Below, piece after piece: positions 46,525 through 56,116 of a DNA stretch of 64,000 nucleotides. The position numbers and the translations under genes are program-made. Position 1 is the first letter of the stretch, and every line of letters begins with the position of its first letter. The stretch comes from Williamsia sp. DF01-3 (GTDB lineage Bacteria > Actinomycetota > Actinomycetes > Mycobacteriales > Mycobacteriaceae): assembly GCF_023051145.1 (NCBI RefSeq), contig NZ_JALKFS010000005.1, positions 4,047,733 to 4,111,732 on the forward strand. Direction: 5' to 3'. The notes beneath the pieces were generated by a model. The model ran no database searches and was not told the DNA's origin. It saw only the letters and a list, made by a program, of their open reading frames with translations.

Positions 46525-47637
46525 TCACGCGTTCTGTGCCATCCGCCAGCGAATACCGGATTCTATGAACCCGTCGATGTCGCCGTCGAGAACCGCGGTG
46601 GGGTTGTTCACCTCGAACTCGGTCCGTAGGTCTTTGACCATTTGATAGGGATGCAGTACGTATGACCGCATCTGATTGCCCCAGCTGGATCCGCCGTCTC
46701 CCTTGAGGGCGTCCATCTCGGCGCGTTCTTCCTTGCGTTTGCGCTCGAGCAGCTTGGCCTGCAGCACGCGCATGGCGGCTACCTTGTTCTGCAACTGACT
46801 CTTCTCGTTCTGACAGGTCACCACGATACCGGTGGGAATGTGTGTCAGACGCACAGCGGAGTCCGTGGTGTTCACCGACTGTCCACCAGGGCCGGATGAA
46901 CGGTAAACGTCAACGCGCAGTTCGGTTTCCGGGATCTCGATGTGGTCTGTGGTTTCCACCACAGGGAGCACCTCGACCTCCGCGAACGACGTCTGCCTGC
47001 GACCCTGGTTGTCGAACGGACTGATCCGCACCAACCGGTGGGTGCCCATCTCGATGGACAACGTGCCGTACATGTACGGCCCCTTGACCGCGAAGGTGGC
47101 CGACTTGAGTCCGGCTTCTTCGGCGTAGGAGGTGTCGTACACCTCGACCTTGTAGTTGTGCTTCTCCGCCCAGCGGATGTACATGCGCATCAACATCTCG
47201 GCCCAGTCCGCGGCGTCCACGCCACCGGCGCCGGATCGGATGTTGACCAGCGCGTCACGATGGTCGTATTCACCCGCCAGCATCGTCTTGACCTCCATCG
47301 CCTCGATGTCGGCCCGCAGTGCGATGCGCTCGGCGTCGGCGTCGGCCATCGCCTCGGTCTGGGACGCGCCTTCCTCGGATTCGGCCAATTCGTAGAGGAG
47401 TGGCACGTCTTCCAGTCGCTGCCTCAGCTCGGAGACGCGCCGCAGCTCACCCTGGGCGTGGGACAGCTCGCTGGTGACCTGCTGGGCGTGTTCCTGGTTG
47501 TTCCACAGCTCCGGATCGGCGGCCTGGTGTTCGAGTTCGTCGATCCGTCGCCGGAGCTCCTCGAGGTCGAGCACCTTCTCCACTGTGGTGAGGGTCGAGT
47601 CGAGGGCGTCGAGGTCTGCTGAAACGTCTGGATGCAC
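46525..47637 (-). CDS. prfB: Peptide chain release factor 2
   Basis: A GTG at 47637 ([16 protein letters not shown]) is chosen because the following residues match the start of mycobacterial RF2. The 370 residues carry the stop-codon-recognition tripeptide SPF at 206-208 and the catalytic GGQ at 251-253 in [15 protein letters not shown]. It reads UGA and UAA stops. There is no internal stop, so unlike many bacteria this gene needs no programmed frameshift. Confidence 0.95.
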   Translation of the reverse strand: MHPDVSADLDALDSTLTTVEKVLDLEELRRRIDELEHQAADPELWNNQEHAQQVTSELSHAQGELRRVSELRQRLEDVPLLYELAESEEGASQTEAMADADAERIALRADIEAMEVKTMLAGEYDHRDALVNIRSGAGGVDAADWAEMLMRMYIRWAEKHNYKVEVYDTSYAEEAGLKSATFAVKGPYMYGTLSIEMGTHRLVRISPFDNQGRRQTSFAEVEVLPVVETTDHIEIPETELRVDVYRSSGPGGQSVNTTDSAVRLTHIPTGIVVTCQNEKSQLQNKVAAMRVLQAKLLERKRKEERAEMDALKGDGGSSWGNQMRSYVLHPYQMVKDLRTEFEVNNPTAVLDGDIDGFIESGIRWRMAQNA

Positions 47638-47701
47638 GGTCACCCAGGCTACCGGTCCTCGGGGACCGTGGCGGCGACCGCCGCAGCAGGACTCTCGAGG
47701 A

Positions 47702-48112
47702 TCAGTGCTTACGCAGGTCCGGACCCGACGTGCCCGGACCACCGCCGATCGACCCGGCGATCTGCCAGGTCGATTCGGCCTTACCCGGTTTGTAGGTGAC
47801 CGGGACCTGATCGCCGATCTGCGGCCACGCCGACGACATCGGCATCACGAACCGGCCATAGACATCGGTCGGGGCTGTGTCGGGTCCGGTGATCGTGCCC
47901 GAGACAGTGCAGAAGGCCTGGTTGTTCTTGTCACCTTCGACGGGTTTGTCCGCCACACCGGTCAGCGTGAGGGTGCCGGGCACCCGATCGGTGAATGCGG
48001 CGTTGCCCTCGCGAGGGGCAGCGGCGCCACCAGACCGTCCGCGTTGCCACTGGATCAACAGCACCGCGAGTAACCCGGCGAGCATCAGCGTGATGATGAT
48101 CGAGAACCACAT
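47702..48112 (-). CDS. Hypothetical membrane-anchored protein
   Basis: The ATG at 48112 follows CCCCAGGAG and opens directly into a membrane helix ([20 protein letters not shown]), giving 136 residues. The rest contains strands with [40 protein letters not shown] and [20 protein letters not shown], suggesting a small beta domain outside the membrane. A GTG at 48166 is a weaker alternative. The family is not recognised. Confidence 0.6.
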   Translation of the reverse strand: MWFSIIITLMLAGLLAVLLIQWQRGRSGGAAAPREGNAAFTDRVPGTLTLTGVADKPVEGDKNNQAFCTVSGTITGPDTAPTDVYGRFVMPMSSAWPQIGDQVPVTYKPGKAESTWQIAGSIGGGPGTSGPDLRKH

Positions 48113-48244
48113 GAAAATCGCACTCCTGGGGTCGGAAGCGGTCGCCGGTCCGGTCGTTTGCGGCACGCCTGTCGGTTGTCATCAGGTTAGCCGGACGACC
48201 TGGCGACAACGGCCGGCAAGCGGGTGTCTGTAGTTTTAGCGTCC

Positions 48245-49048
48245 ATGACCTCGCCGACGCAGTCCGACCTCGAGGTGGCGCTGACGCTGGCCGACGCCGC
48301 CGACGCCATCACCATCGATCGTTTCGGCGCGGTGGATCTGCGCGTCGACTCCAAACCCGATTTGACCCCGGTGTCCGACGCCGATCTCGCCGTCGAGACG
48401 ACGCTGCGTGAGAGGCTCGCGGACCTGCGTCCCGACGACGCGGTGCTCGGTGAAGAGTTCGGAGGCGAGGCGCAGATCAGCGGTCGCCAGTGGGTGATCG
48501 ATCCGATCGACGGCACAAAGAACTTCGTGCGCGGGGTGCCGGTCTGGGCCACCCTGGTCGCGCTCCTCGTCGACGGGGTGCCGCAGGTGGGTGTGATCAG
48601 CGCGCCCGCTCTCGCGCGCCGGTGGTGGGCTTCGGCCGGCGAGGGCGCGTTCGCACAGCGTCCGGACGGCTCGGCGCGGCCGATCACGGTGTCGCAGGTG
48701 ACCGAACTCGACGCGGCGAGCCTCGCGTTCTCGAGCCTGTCGGGGTGGCGCGACCGCGGGATCCGGGATCAGTTCATCGCCTTGACCGACGCTGTGTGGC
48801 GGGTACGCGGTTATGGCGACTTCTACAACTACTGCCTCGTGGCCGAGGGCGCGGTCGACATCACCGCGGAGCCGGAGGTGTCTTTGTGGGACCTAGCGCC
48901 ACTGGACATCCTGGTGCGTGAGGCGGGCGGGACGTTCACCTCGCTCGACGGAACGGCCGGCCCCCACGGCGGGAGTGCGATCGCCACGAACGGCGCCTTG
49001 CATACGGCCGTTCTCTCGTCGCTGCGGCCGCGCGACGGCGCATACTGA
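48245..49048 (+). CDS. hisN: Histidinol-phosphatase, inositol-monophosphatase type
   Basis: The 267-residue protein has the IMPase motifs GEEFGG at 69-74, DPIDGTKN at 86-93 and [15 protein letters not shown] near 215-230. The [17 protein letters not shown] stretch fits the HisN subgroup of actinobacteria, which removes phosphate from histidinol phosphate in histidine biosynthesis. Neighbours match the mycobacterial arrangement with fadE24 nearby, which supports HisN over a general IMPase. Confidence 0.85.
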   Translation: MTSPTQSDLEVALTLADAADAITIDRFGAVDLRVDSKPDLTPVSDADLAVETTLRERLADLRPDDAVLGEEFGGEAQISGRQWVIDPIDGTKNFVRGVPVWATLVALLVDGVPQVGVISAPALARRWWASAGEGAFAQRPDGSARPITVSQVTELDAASLAFSSLSGWRDRGIRDQFIALTDAVWRVRGYGDFYNYCLVAEGAVDITAEPEVSLWDLAPLDILVREAGGTFTSLDGTAGPHGGSAIATNGALHTAVLSSLRPRDGAY

Positions 49049-49052
49049 CACC

Positions 49053-49715
49053 ATGCAGATCACACACTTCGGGCACTCCTGCATCTTGGTCGAACACGAC
49101 GGCACCACAATCCTTTTCGATCCCGGCAACTTCTCGCACGGGTTCACCGGACTCACCGGGCTCGACGCCATCCTGATCACGCACCAGCACCCCGATCACG
49201 TTGATGTCGCGGCGTTGCCAGACCTGGTCGCCGGCAATCCCGGCGCGGTGTTGTACGCGGATCCGCAGACCACCCGTCAGCTCAATGACGACGACGTCGC
49301 AGGCTCGTGGACAGCAGCCCGCCCGGGCGACGAGTTCGCCGTCGGCGGGCTCACGGCTCGCATCACCGGCGGCACCCACGCGGTGATCCACCCCGACATC
49401 CCCACCATCGACAACGTGGCCTACCTGTTGGGCGACGATGCCGGTCGGGCACAACTGATGCACCCCGGGGACTCGCTGTTCGTACCAGAGGTGGAGGTGG
49501 ACGTGCTGGCCATGCCGACCATGGCGCCGTGGATGAAGATCAGCGAGGCGATCGACTATCTGCGCGCAGTCTCGCCGAGGGTGGCCTTCCCCATCCACCA
49601 AGGCCTACTCGGCGACGCGGGCCTCAAGATGCACTACAGCCGGTTGTCCGAGATGAGTGATCCCGCAACCGACTTCATTGTCCTGCCCGGGGAGGACGCG
49701 CTCGACCTGACGTGA
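49053..49715 (+). CDS. MBL-fold metal-dependent hydrolase (UPF0173-like)
   Basis: The ATG at 49053 is 4 bases after the hisN stop. The 220-residue protein has the HQHPDHVD metal motif near residue 46 and further ligands at GGTHAVIH and MHPGDS. Typical family members (UlaG-like, UPF0173) bind two metals. The substrate is unknown. It is probably cotranscribed with hisN. Confidence 0.85.
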   Translation: MQITHFGHSCILVEHDGTTILFDPGNFSHGFTGLTGLDAILITHQHPDHVDVAALPDLVAGNPGAVLYADPQTTRQLNDDDVAGSWTAARPGDEFAVGGLTARITGGTHAVIHPDIPTIDNVAYLLGDDAGRAQLMHPGDSLFVPEVEVDVLAMPTMAPWMKISEAIDYLRAVSPRVAFPIHQGLLGDAGLKMHYSRLSEMSDPATDFIVLPGEDALDLT

Positions 49716-49728
49716 CGGCTGCAGCCGA

Positions 49729-50172
49729 TCACGAGACGTCGGGGAACAGACCACCACCGACTACCTGGTCGACGACGCGCGCGATTCCGTACCCGATCCA
49801 CAGGGCGACCACCGCCCAGAGAACGGGATGCCTGGCGGCTCGCGCGAGACCGGCCACCGATCGTCGCCGCGCCAGCAGTACGCCGGCGAGCGCAAGGAAC
49901 ACCATGGTCGCGGCAAGGCTGATCGGGCCGAAGAAGTTGTAGGCGAAGGCATCAGAGAACTGGCCGTGGGCGGCAGCCGTCCAGCTACGGGTGAGCCCGC
50001 AACCGGGGCAAGGCAGCCCGGTGACCAGTCGTACCGGGCACAGCGTGGGCCCCGATGTGCTGAGAGCTGGGCTGATCAGGAACGCTGCGGCGACCGCACC
50101 CAGACCGAGACCGGCGGCAATCCGAACATTTCGTTCGGACTGCCGCCGGTCTGCGGTGGGCGGGGCCGCCAC
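49729..50172 (-). CDS. DUF2752 membrane protein
   Basis: The 147-residue protein contains the DUF2752 mark CPVRLVTGLPCPGCGLTRSW, with Cys residues at the membrane edge, flanked by three hydrophobic helices. Function is unknown. Together with the TM2 gene just upstream (9 bases away on the same strand) it forms a small operon that is often found in actinobacteria. Confidence 0.85.
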   Translation of the reverse strand: MAAPPTADRRQSERNVRIAAGLGLGAVAAAFLISPALSTSGPTLCPVRLVTGLPCPGCGLTRSWTAAAHGQFSDAFAYNFFGPISLAATMVFLALAGVLLARRRSVAGLARAARHPVLWAVVALWIGYGIARVVDQVVGGGLFPDVS

Positions 50173-50181
50173 GTCAAGCCA

Positions 50182-50601
50182 TCACTTCAGGGGGACACCG
50201 TTGGAGTCGGGGAGCTTGCGCATCGCGATCAAGACTATGTCGATGAGTGTCCAGATGCCGAGGCCACCACAGGTGAGCAGCTTGGCGATACCGAGGCCGG
50301 TGTAGCCGAGGTAGAAGCGGTCGATGCCGAGACCGCCGACGAATACGGAGATCAGCAGGGCTGTGAGCCATTCCTTGTCCGAGAACAGGCCGGGCACCTG
50401 AGAAACCGGGAACCAGTTGCTCGACTGGGTGCGCACCTGCGTCTCCGGCTTGACCTGTCCGGAGCGGACAAGCCCGGCGAGGTCCTGGTACCCCATCGGG
50501 CCTTGTTCCTGGCCGAAGATCGAAGCGTAGAAGGTGTCGTTGTAGGGGCCACCCTGCGGCTGGGGTGGCGGTGCCGGATACCCGGGAGGAGGTTGTGTCA
50601 T
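50182..50601 (-). CDS. TM2-domain protein with GYF_2-like segment
   Basis: The 139 residues start with a Pro-rich tail and then FGQEQGPMGYQDLAGLVRSGQ with LVRSGQVKPETQVRT, a GYF_2-type domain. The last 60 residues form a TM2 domain with two helices joined by GGLGIDRFYLGYTGLGIAKL. Such proteins sit in the cytoplasmic membrane; their task is unknown. Upstream is the promoter region shared with fadE24. Confidence 0.85.
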   Translation of the reverse strand: MTQPPPGYPAPPPQPQGGPYNDTFYASIFGQEQGPMGYQDLAGLVRSGQVKPETQVRTQSSNWFPVSQVPGLFSDKEWLTALLISVFVGGLGIDRFYLGYTGLGIAKLLTCGGLGIWTLIDIVLIAMRKLPDSNGVPLK

Positions 50602-50778
50602 GAGGAGCAGGATATGGCACGGGACCGGGCTTCGGCTGGACGTGGACCATTTTCAGAACAATTGAATGACGGCCGGAGAACATCGCTGTGAGCTGCGCAA
50701 ACAATAGTTCGCACTGCTAATCGCTTGGTAGTTGCACCCATCTGTGACGGGCGGCCCGGACGGGCACGTGACAACCGA

Positions 50779-50796
50779 CCTTACTGAGTAGTAAGG
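50779..50796. promoter_or_regulatory. Operator 1 upstream of fadE24 (TetR-type palindrome)
   Basis: CCTTACTGAGTAGTAAGG has perfect 7-bp arms and a 4-base spacer. Its centre is 34 bases, about three helical turns, from operator 2, and the two arms differ only at the ends. Such paired palindromes are typical for TetR-family repressors. Confidence 0.65.
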
Positions 50797-50812
50797 TCCG
50801 TGCTGTCCGCTT

Positions 50813-50830
50813 TCTTACCGACCGGTAAGA
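50813..50830. promoter_or_regulatory. Operator 2 upstream of fadE24
   Basis: TCTTACCGACCGGTAAGA is an 18-bp palindrome of the same design (7-bp arms, 4-base spacer) as operator 1 and ends 64 bases before the fadE24 start. Common core: CTTAC(T/C)...(A/G)GTAAG. Confidence 0.65.
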
Positions 50831-50894
50831 TCGGTGAGACGCGGTCTTCCGACCGACACCCCACGCCCAACACGTAGAAGACAAGCTGGTGAGA

Positions 50895-52262
50895 ATGAGC
50901 ACTCATACCGAGCCCCGCGACACCTCCGCTGTGGGCAAGAACCCCCACCGCCGTAGCGCCATCGGAGCAGCGATGCGAGTCCTGACCACGGTGACCGGCT
51001 CCGACTTCGCCGACAAGTACAAGATCCGCGAGCCGCTGAACCGCATCGCGTACGAGGGAACCAAGACGGGGTTCAAGACGATCGGCGCCGCAACCCGCGC
51101 CTTCTCCCGCGCCCAGGGTGGCGACAAGGCGAAGCGTCTGTCCACCACCCCCAAGGACTACTTCAACCTGTTCCCCGACGACGAACAGAAGATGATCGCG
51201 GACACCGTCAAGGAGTTCGCGGGCGAGATCTTGCGCCCGGCAGCCCACGACGCCGACGCCGCAGCCGCAGCCCCGCCCGAGATCCTCGCTCGCAGTGCCG
51301 AACTCGGCATCACGATGATCAACGTTCCCGAAGAGTTCGAGGGCGCCGCCACCGAGCGTGGCGTGGTCACCAACTCGCTCGTCGCCGAAGCGATGGCTTA
51401 TGGCGACATGGGCTTGGCACTGCCGCTGCTGGCACCCAGCGGTGTCGCCACCACGCTCACCCAGTTCGGCAGCGACGCGCAGCAGAAGACCTACCTGCCG
51501 GACTTCGCGGGCGAGAACGTGCCCCAGGCCGCCGTCGTCATCGCCGAGCCACGCCCACTGTTCGACGCAATGTCGCTGCAGACCAAGGCAACCCGGGTAC
51601 CCAGCGGATACCGGCTCAACGGCGTGAAGTCGTTTGTGCCCGCTGCGGCGTCTTCGGAACTGTTCATCATCGGCGCACAGCTCGATGGCCGCCCCGCTCT
51701 GTTCATCGTCGAGTCGAATTCCAAAGGACTTGTCGTGGAAGCAGATCCCGGCATGGGTGTGCGCGCCGCCGGCATCGGTCGGCTGCTGCTCACCGACGTG
51801 ACCGTGCCCGCCACCGCATTGCTTGGTGAAGAAGAGGGCGAGAGCGCCTTCACCGACTACCGCGACGTGGTCCGGCTTGCCCGGCTCGGTTGGTCTTCGC
51901 TGGCAGTCGGTACGGCCCATGCCGTCCTCGACTACGTCATCCCGTATGTGAACGAGCGTGAGGCGTTCGGGGAGCCGATCTCCAACCGTCAGGCCGTGGC
52001 ATTCATGGTCGCGAACATGGCAACCGAGCTCGATTCGATCCGGCTTGTCACCCTGCGTGGCGCTGCCCGCGCCGAGCAGGGCCTGTCTTTCGCCCGAGAA
52101 GCGGCGCTGGCCCGCAAGCTCACCGCCGACAAGGGTATGCAAATCGGTTCGGACGGAGTGCAATTGCTCGGCGGACACGGCTTCACCAAGGAACATCCGG
52201 TCGAGCGCTGGTTCCGCGATCTGCGCGGTGCGGCCATCGGCGAGGGCATCGTCGTCATCTGA
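50895..52262 (+). CDS. fadE24: Acyl-CoA dehydrogenase (FadE24-like)
   Basis: The ATG at 50895 follows GGTGAGA; a GTG two codons earlier is possible. The 455 residues include an N-terminal extension of about 100 residues, the ACAD helical domain (FPDDEQKMIADTVKEFAGEI), the middle beta domain (GYRLNGVKSFVPAAASSELF) and the C-terminal helices with REAFGEPISNRQAVAFMVAN and QLLGGHGFTKEHPVERWFRD. It oxidises acyl-CoA to enoyl-CoA with FAD. With the next gene it forms a pair like FadE24-FadE23, possibly a heteromeric enzyme. Expression is likely held by the paired operators. Confidence 0.88.
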   Translation: MSTHTEPRDTSAVGKNPHRRSAIGAAMRVLTTVTGSDFADKYKIREPLNRIAYEGTKTGFKTIGAATRAFSRAQGGDKAKRLSTTPKDYFNLFPDDEQKMIADTVKEFAGEILRPAAHDADAAAAAPPEILARSAELGITMINVPEEFEGAATERGVVTNSLVAEAMAYGDMGLALPLLAPSGVATTLTQFGSDAQQKTYLPDFAGENVPQAAVVIAEPRPLFDAMSLQTKATRVPSGYRLNGVKSFVPAAASSELFIIGAQLDGRPALFIVESNSKGLVVEADPGMGVRAAGIGRLLLTDVTVPATALLGEEEGESAFTDYRDVVRLARLGWSSLAVGTAHAVLDYVIPYVNEREAFGEPISNRQAVAFMVANMATELDSIRLVTLRGAARAEQGLSFAREAALARKLTADKGMQIGSDGVQLLGGHGFTKEHPVERWFRDLRGAAIGEGIVVI

Positions 52263-52313
52263 CGACCGCTCCCCCATCCGACCCGACACTCTTGCACAGA
52301 AAGACATCAAGCC

Positions 52314-53537
52314 ATGGCAATCAATCTCGAACTTCCCCGGAAGCTGCACCAGACGGTCGACCAGGCCCATCAGGCTGCGGCGCAGATCTTCCGGCCCATC
52401 TCTCGTAAGTACGACCTCCGCGAACACGACTACCCGGTTGAGCTCGACACCCTGGCGAGTCTGTACGACGGACTCAATGAAGCCGGAGCCGCCGGAGCCG
52501 GCGCCGACGGCGGACGTAGCCAGCAGAAGAACAAGAAAGAACTGCCCGCAGGCGCAGTCGTCAACGGCGGCAACATGCAGTCGGTGCTCAACACGATGGA
52601 AACCTCGTGGGGCGACCTCGGTCTGATGCTGTCGATTCCGTATCAGGGGTTGGGCAACGCCGCCATCGCGGCCGTCGCCTCCGAAGAGCAGCTCAAGAAG
52701 TTCGGCAAGGTCTGGGCATCGATGGCCATCACCGAACCCAGCTTCGGCTCCGACTCTGCCGCGGTCTCGACCACCGCGACCCGGGACGGCGACGACTACA
52801 TCATCAACGGCGAAAAGATCTATGTGACAGCCGGATCCCGCGCCGACCACATCGTCGTTTGGGCCACAGTGGACAAGAGCGCCGGCCGTGCGGCGATCAA
52901 GAGCTTCGTCGTCCCCCGTGAACACGAAGGTGTGACGATCGAGCGTCTCGAGCACAAGCTCGGCATCAAGGCTTCCGACACTGCCGCGATCCGTTTCGAG
53001 AACTGCCGCGTCCCGGCCGAAAACCTCTTGGGATCACCAGAAGTGGACACCAAAAAGGGTTTCGGCGGGGTCATGCAGACCTTCGACAACACCCGTCCGA
53101 TGGTCGCGGGTATGGCGGTCGGTGTGACGCGGGCGGCGCTCGAGGAACTCCGAACACTGCTCGAAGAAGCAGGCGTGGACATCGATTACGACAAGCCCGC
53201 CAACAACCAGCACGCCGCTGCAGCAGAGTTCATCCGGATGGAGTCAGATTTCGAAGCCGCATACCTGCATTCACTGCGGGCAGCGTGGATGGCCGACAAC
53301 AAGGAGCCGAACTCCAAAGAAGCTTCGATGTCGAAGGCGAAGGCTGGGCGTACGGTCACCGACGTGACCACCAAGGCCGTGGAACTCGCGGGCAGCCTTG
53401 GCTATTCGGAACGCTCCCTTTTGGAGAAATGGGCCCGCGATTCGAAGATCCTCGATATCTTCGAGGGAACCCAGCAGATCCAGAACCTGATCATCGCACG
53501 TCGAGTTCTCGGAAAGACGAGCGCAGAACTCAAGTGA
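52314..53537 (+). CDS. fadE23: Acyl-CoA dehydrogenase (FadE23-like)
   Basis: The 407-residue ACAD follows fadE24 by 51 bases. It has MAITEPSFGSDSAAVSTTAT in the FAD-binding middle region, VTAGSRADHIVVWATVD, and the C-terminal FEGTQQIQNLIIARRVLGK, where the Glu is the catalytic base. Residues 57-75 hold an Ala/Gly-rich insertion ahead of QQKNKKEL. The pair together handles a saturated acyl-CoA whose identity is unknown. The terminator at 53553 ends the operon. Confidence 0.88.
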   Translation: MAINLELPRKLHQTVDQAHQAAAQIFRPISRKYDLREHDYPVELDTLASLYDGLNEAGAAGAGADGGRSQQKNKKELPAGAVVNGGNMQSVLNTMETSWGDLGLMLSIPYQGLGNAAIAAVASEEQLKKFGKVWASMAITEPSFGSDSAAVSTTATRDGDDYIINGEKIYVTAGSRADHIVVWATVDKSAGRAAIKSFVVPREHEGVTIERLEHKLGIKASDTAAIRFENCRVPAENLLGSPEVDTKKGFGGVMQTFDNTRPMVAGMAVGVTRAALEELRTLLEEAGVDIDYDKPANNQHAAAAEFIRMESDFEAAYLHSLRAAWMADNKEPNSKEASMSKAKAGRTVTDVTTKAVELAGSLGYSERSLLEKWARDSKILDIFEGTQQIQNLIIARRVLGKTSAELK

Positions 53538-53552
53538 TCTGATGGACGAAGG

Positions 53553-53590
53553 ACCCCGTCCGCATCGAGGGGTACGGACGGGGTTTTTTG
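53553..53590 (+). terminator. Strong Rho-independent terminator after fadE23
   Basis: The stem ACCCCGTCCG / CGGACGGGGT with a 12-base loop is followed by TTTTTTG. It lies 15 bases past the fadE23 stop and is a textbook terminator. Confidence 0.92.
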
Positions 53591-54234
<644 letters not shown>

Positions 54235-54250
54235 CCCCCGTTAGAACCGA

Positions 54251-54284
54251 TCTCGCCCGGACCGCACTCGCGGTCCGGGCGAGA
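54251..54284 (+). terminator. Strong hairpin after the Rpf gene
   Basis: A perfect 15-bp stem TCTCGCCCGGACCGC / GCGGTCCGGGCGAGA with an ACTC loop starts 17 bases past the stop. No T-run follows, so it may act as a terminator or as an mRNA stabiliser. Confidence 0.65.
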
Positions 54285-54355
54285 TGCATGTGAGGCCCTC
54301 ATTTCGAGGTAGCGCACGTTGACACGAAATGACTCTGCGGTTAGCGTCGGATTCG

Positions 54356-54943
54356 ATGAAAACGACGCGAAACTACGTCATGCGTTCGCGTGCCGAGTCC
54401 GCCGGTCTGACCCGGCGGCGGGCACTGGAGGCCACCGTCGCACTCGCCGGTGAGAAGCCGTTCGCAACGATTGTGCTCCCTGAGGTCGCCGCTCGCGCCG
54501 GCGTGAGTGTGCAGACCGTCCTGCGCCAATTCGGTAGCCGTGATGGTCTGCTGGATGCCGCCACCGAGTTCGTCGCCGAACAACTCCGATCACACCGATC
54601 CAGTCCTCCGGGCGACGTCCGGGCCGCTCTGGAGGTGCTGTTCGACCACTTCGACGACCACGGAGACGCGGTGATCATGCTCCTGGGTCAGGAGGGTTGG
54701 GACCGCCGCGCGGCCCAGCTCACCGAGTCCGAACGTCAGGCCCACCGCGCGTGGGTGAGTACCGTCTTCGCCCCGCAGCTGGCCGACCGGTCGGCTGCGG
54801 CACGGACCGAGCTCATCGACATGCTGGTGGTGGCGACCGATGTGTACACCTGGAAGCTGCTGTGCCGCGACCGCACGTTGTCGAGGAGCACAGCGCAGCG
54901 CCGGGTATCTCGAATGGTGTCGGCGATACTCGCGGCTGCATAA
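54356..54943 (+). CDS. TetR/AcrR-family transcriptional regulator
   Basis: The ATG at 54356 gives 195 residues. A TTGACA (54319-54324) and TTAGCG (54341-54346) pair place transcription start close to this codon, so the mRNA may be nearly leaderless; the in-frame ATG at 54329 lies between those boxes and is less likely. Residues about 20-70 form the HTH (PEVAARAGVSVQTVLRQFGS), and the rest is helical ligand-binding. The downstream glycosyltransferase is nearly adjacent, so it is a likely target. Confidence 0.85.
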   Translation: MKTTRNYVMRSRAESAGLTRRRALEATVALAGEKPFATIVLPEVAARAGVSVQTVLRQFGSRDGLLDAATEFVAEQLRSHRSSPPGDVRAALEVLFDHFDDHGDAVIMLLGQEGWDRRAAQLTESERQAHRAWVSTVFAPQLADRSAAARTELIDMLVVATDVYTWKLLCRDRTLSRSTAQRRVSRMVSAILAAA

Positions 54944-54952
54944 GCTCAGGCC

Positions 54953-56068
54953 GTGCCGACGCCGACGCAGCCCGCCCGCATTCTGTTCGTGACCTTCGAC
55001 GCGGGAGGAAACTTCCCGCCGGTCATCACGCTCGGGCGGGAATTCGCCCGGCGCGGACACCACGTGACCGTTCTCGGCCACGCACAGCAGCGGCGCAAGG
55101 TCGAGGCCGCCGGGTTCGAATTCATCGCCTACTCGAACGCGCCGTCGTGGTCGTCCAGCAGACACAGGAGCACCGCGTCCACGTTGTGGGGCTACCTCGC
55201 GCTCTTCACCACCCGGACTCTGGTCGATGACGCCGTCGCCGCCTCGCGTGCGGCCGACCTGGTGGTAGTTGATTGCATGCTGTTGCCGGTGATGTCTGCC
55301 CTGAACGCTCTGCCGCCGCCGACCATCGCCCTGTTCCACGCCTACTACGCCTACCTCGACGGGCCGTGGCGCCGCGGACCCATCGGAGTGGTCGCCCGCC
55401 TGCGCGGCTTGAGTTCACGTCGGATTTGGGGTTTCACGGACCTGCAGGTGGTGATCTCCGACCAGGCACTCGATCCTGCCGGCCGCCGGCACCGCGCAGC
55501 AGGCAACATCTTCTGGGCCGGGCCCGCGGAACCGGCCGCCAGACCCCTCACCCCGCGGACTCCCCCCACGGTGTTGGCCAGCTTGAGCACCACCTATTTC
55601 CCTGCCCAGCAACAGACCATGCAGAACATCCTCGACGCTGCTGCCACCCTGCCCATCCGGCTGATCGCCACCACCGGACCCGCCATCGACCCGTCCCGGT
55701 TGCGGGTGCCCGTCAATGCCGAGCTCCATGAGTACGTCCCGCATGCCGACGTCCTGCCGGATTGCGTCGCGGTCATCGGTCACGGCGGACACTCGACAAC
55801 TTTCCAGGCCCTCGCCCACGGCCTTCCACTCATCGTGATGCCGATGCACCCACTGTTGGACCAGCCGATGGTGGGTCGATCGGTGGCCAGAGCGGGTGCG
55901 GGGATCGTCGTGCGGAAAAAGGCGTCGGCCGCTCGTATCGCCGCGGCGTTGTCGCGCATCCTCGACGAGCCCGGTTATCCCGCATCGGCGCGGGCGATCG
56001 GTGATCGCCTCGCGTCTGGCGACGGCACAACGCGAGCGGTTGATCGAATGCTCGCCGAACTGCCGTGA
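54953..56068 (+). CDS. UGT/MGT-type glycosyltransferase (GT1)
   Basis: The 371-residue protein has a GT-B layout: an N-terminal domain starting RILFVTFDAGGNFPPVITLG and a C-terminal donor-binding domain with HEYVPHADVLPDCVAVIGHG and HGLPLIVMPMHPLLDQPMVG, a GT1 signature that binds the sugar nucleotide. The acceptor could be a lipid or xenobiotic, as in antibiotic- and macrolide-modifying family members. It follows the TetR gene by 9 bases, so the pair may be an inducible detoxification or glycosylation unit. Confidence 0.85.
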   Translation: MPTPTQPARILFVTFDAGGNFPPVITLGREFARRGHHVTVLGHAQQRRKVEAAGFEFIAYSNAPSWSSSRHRSTASTLWGYLALFTTRTLVDDAVAASRAADLVVVDCMLLPVMSALNALPPPTIALFHAYYAYLDGPWRRGPIGVVARLRGLSSRRIWGFTDLQVVISDQALDPAGRRHRAAGNIFWAGPAEPAARPLTPRTPPTVLASLSTTYFPAQQQTMQNILDAAATLPIRLIATTGPAIDPSRLRVPVNAELHEYVPHADVLPDCVAVIGHGGHSTTFQALAHGLPLIVMPMHPLLDQPMVGRSVARAGAGIVVRKKASAARIAAALSRILDEPGYPASARAIGDRLASGDGTTRAVDRMLAELP

Positions 56069-56116
56069 CTGTCGCCGTTCGGGTTGGCGTGCGACGCAGA
56101 CAATTCGCTCCCTGAG

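Noticed and set aside
46525-47742. Programmed frameshift in prfB
   Set aside because: The reading frame is continuous from the GTG through SPF and GGQ, with no early in-frame TGA.
50781-52955. Very long minus-strand frame opposite fadE24
   Set aside because: It is the antisense image of the acyl-CoA dehydrogenase genes, overlaps both operators and has no ribosome site.
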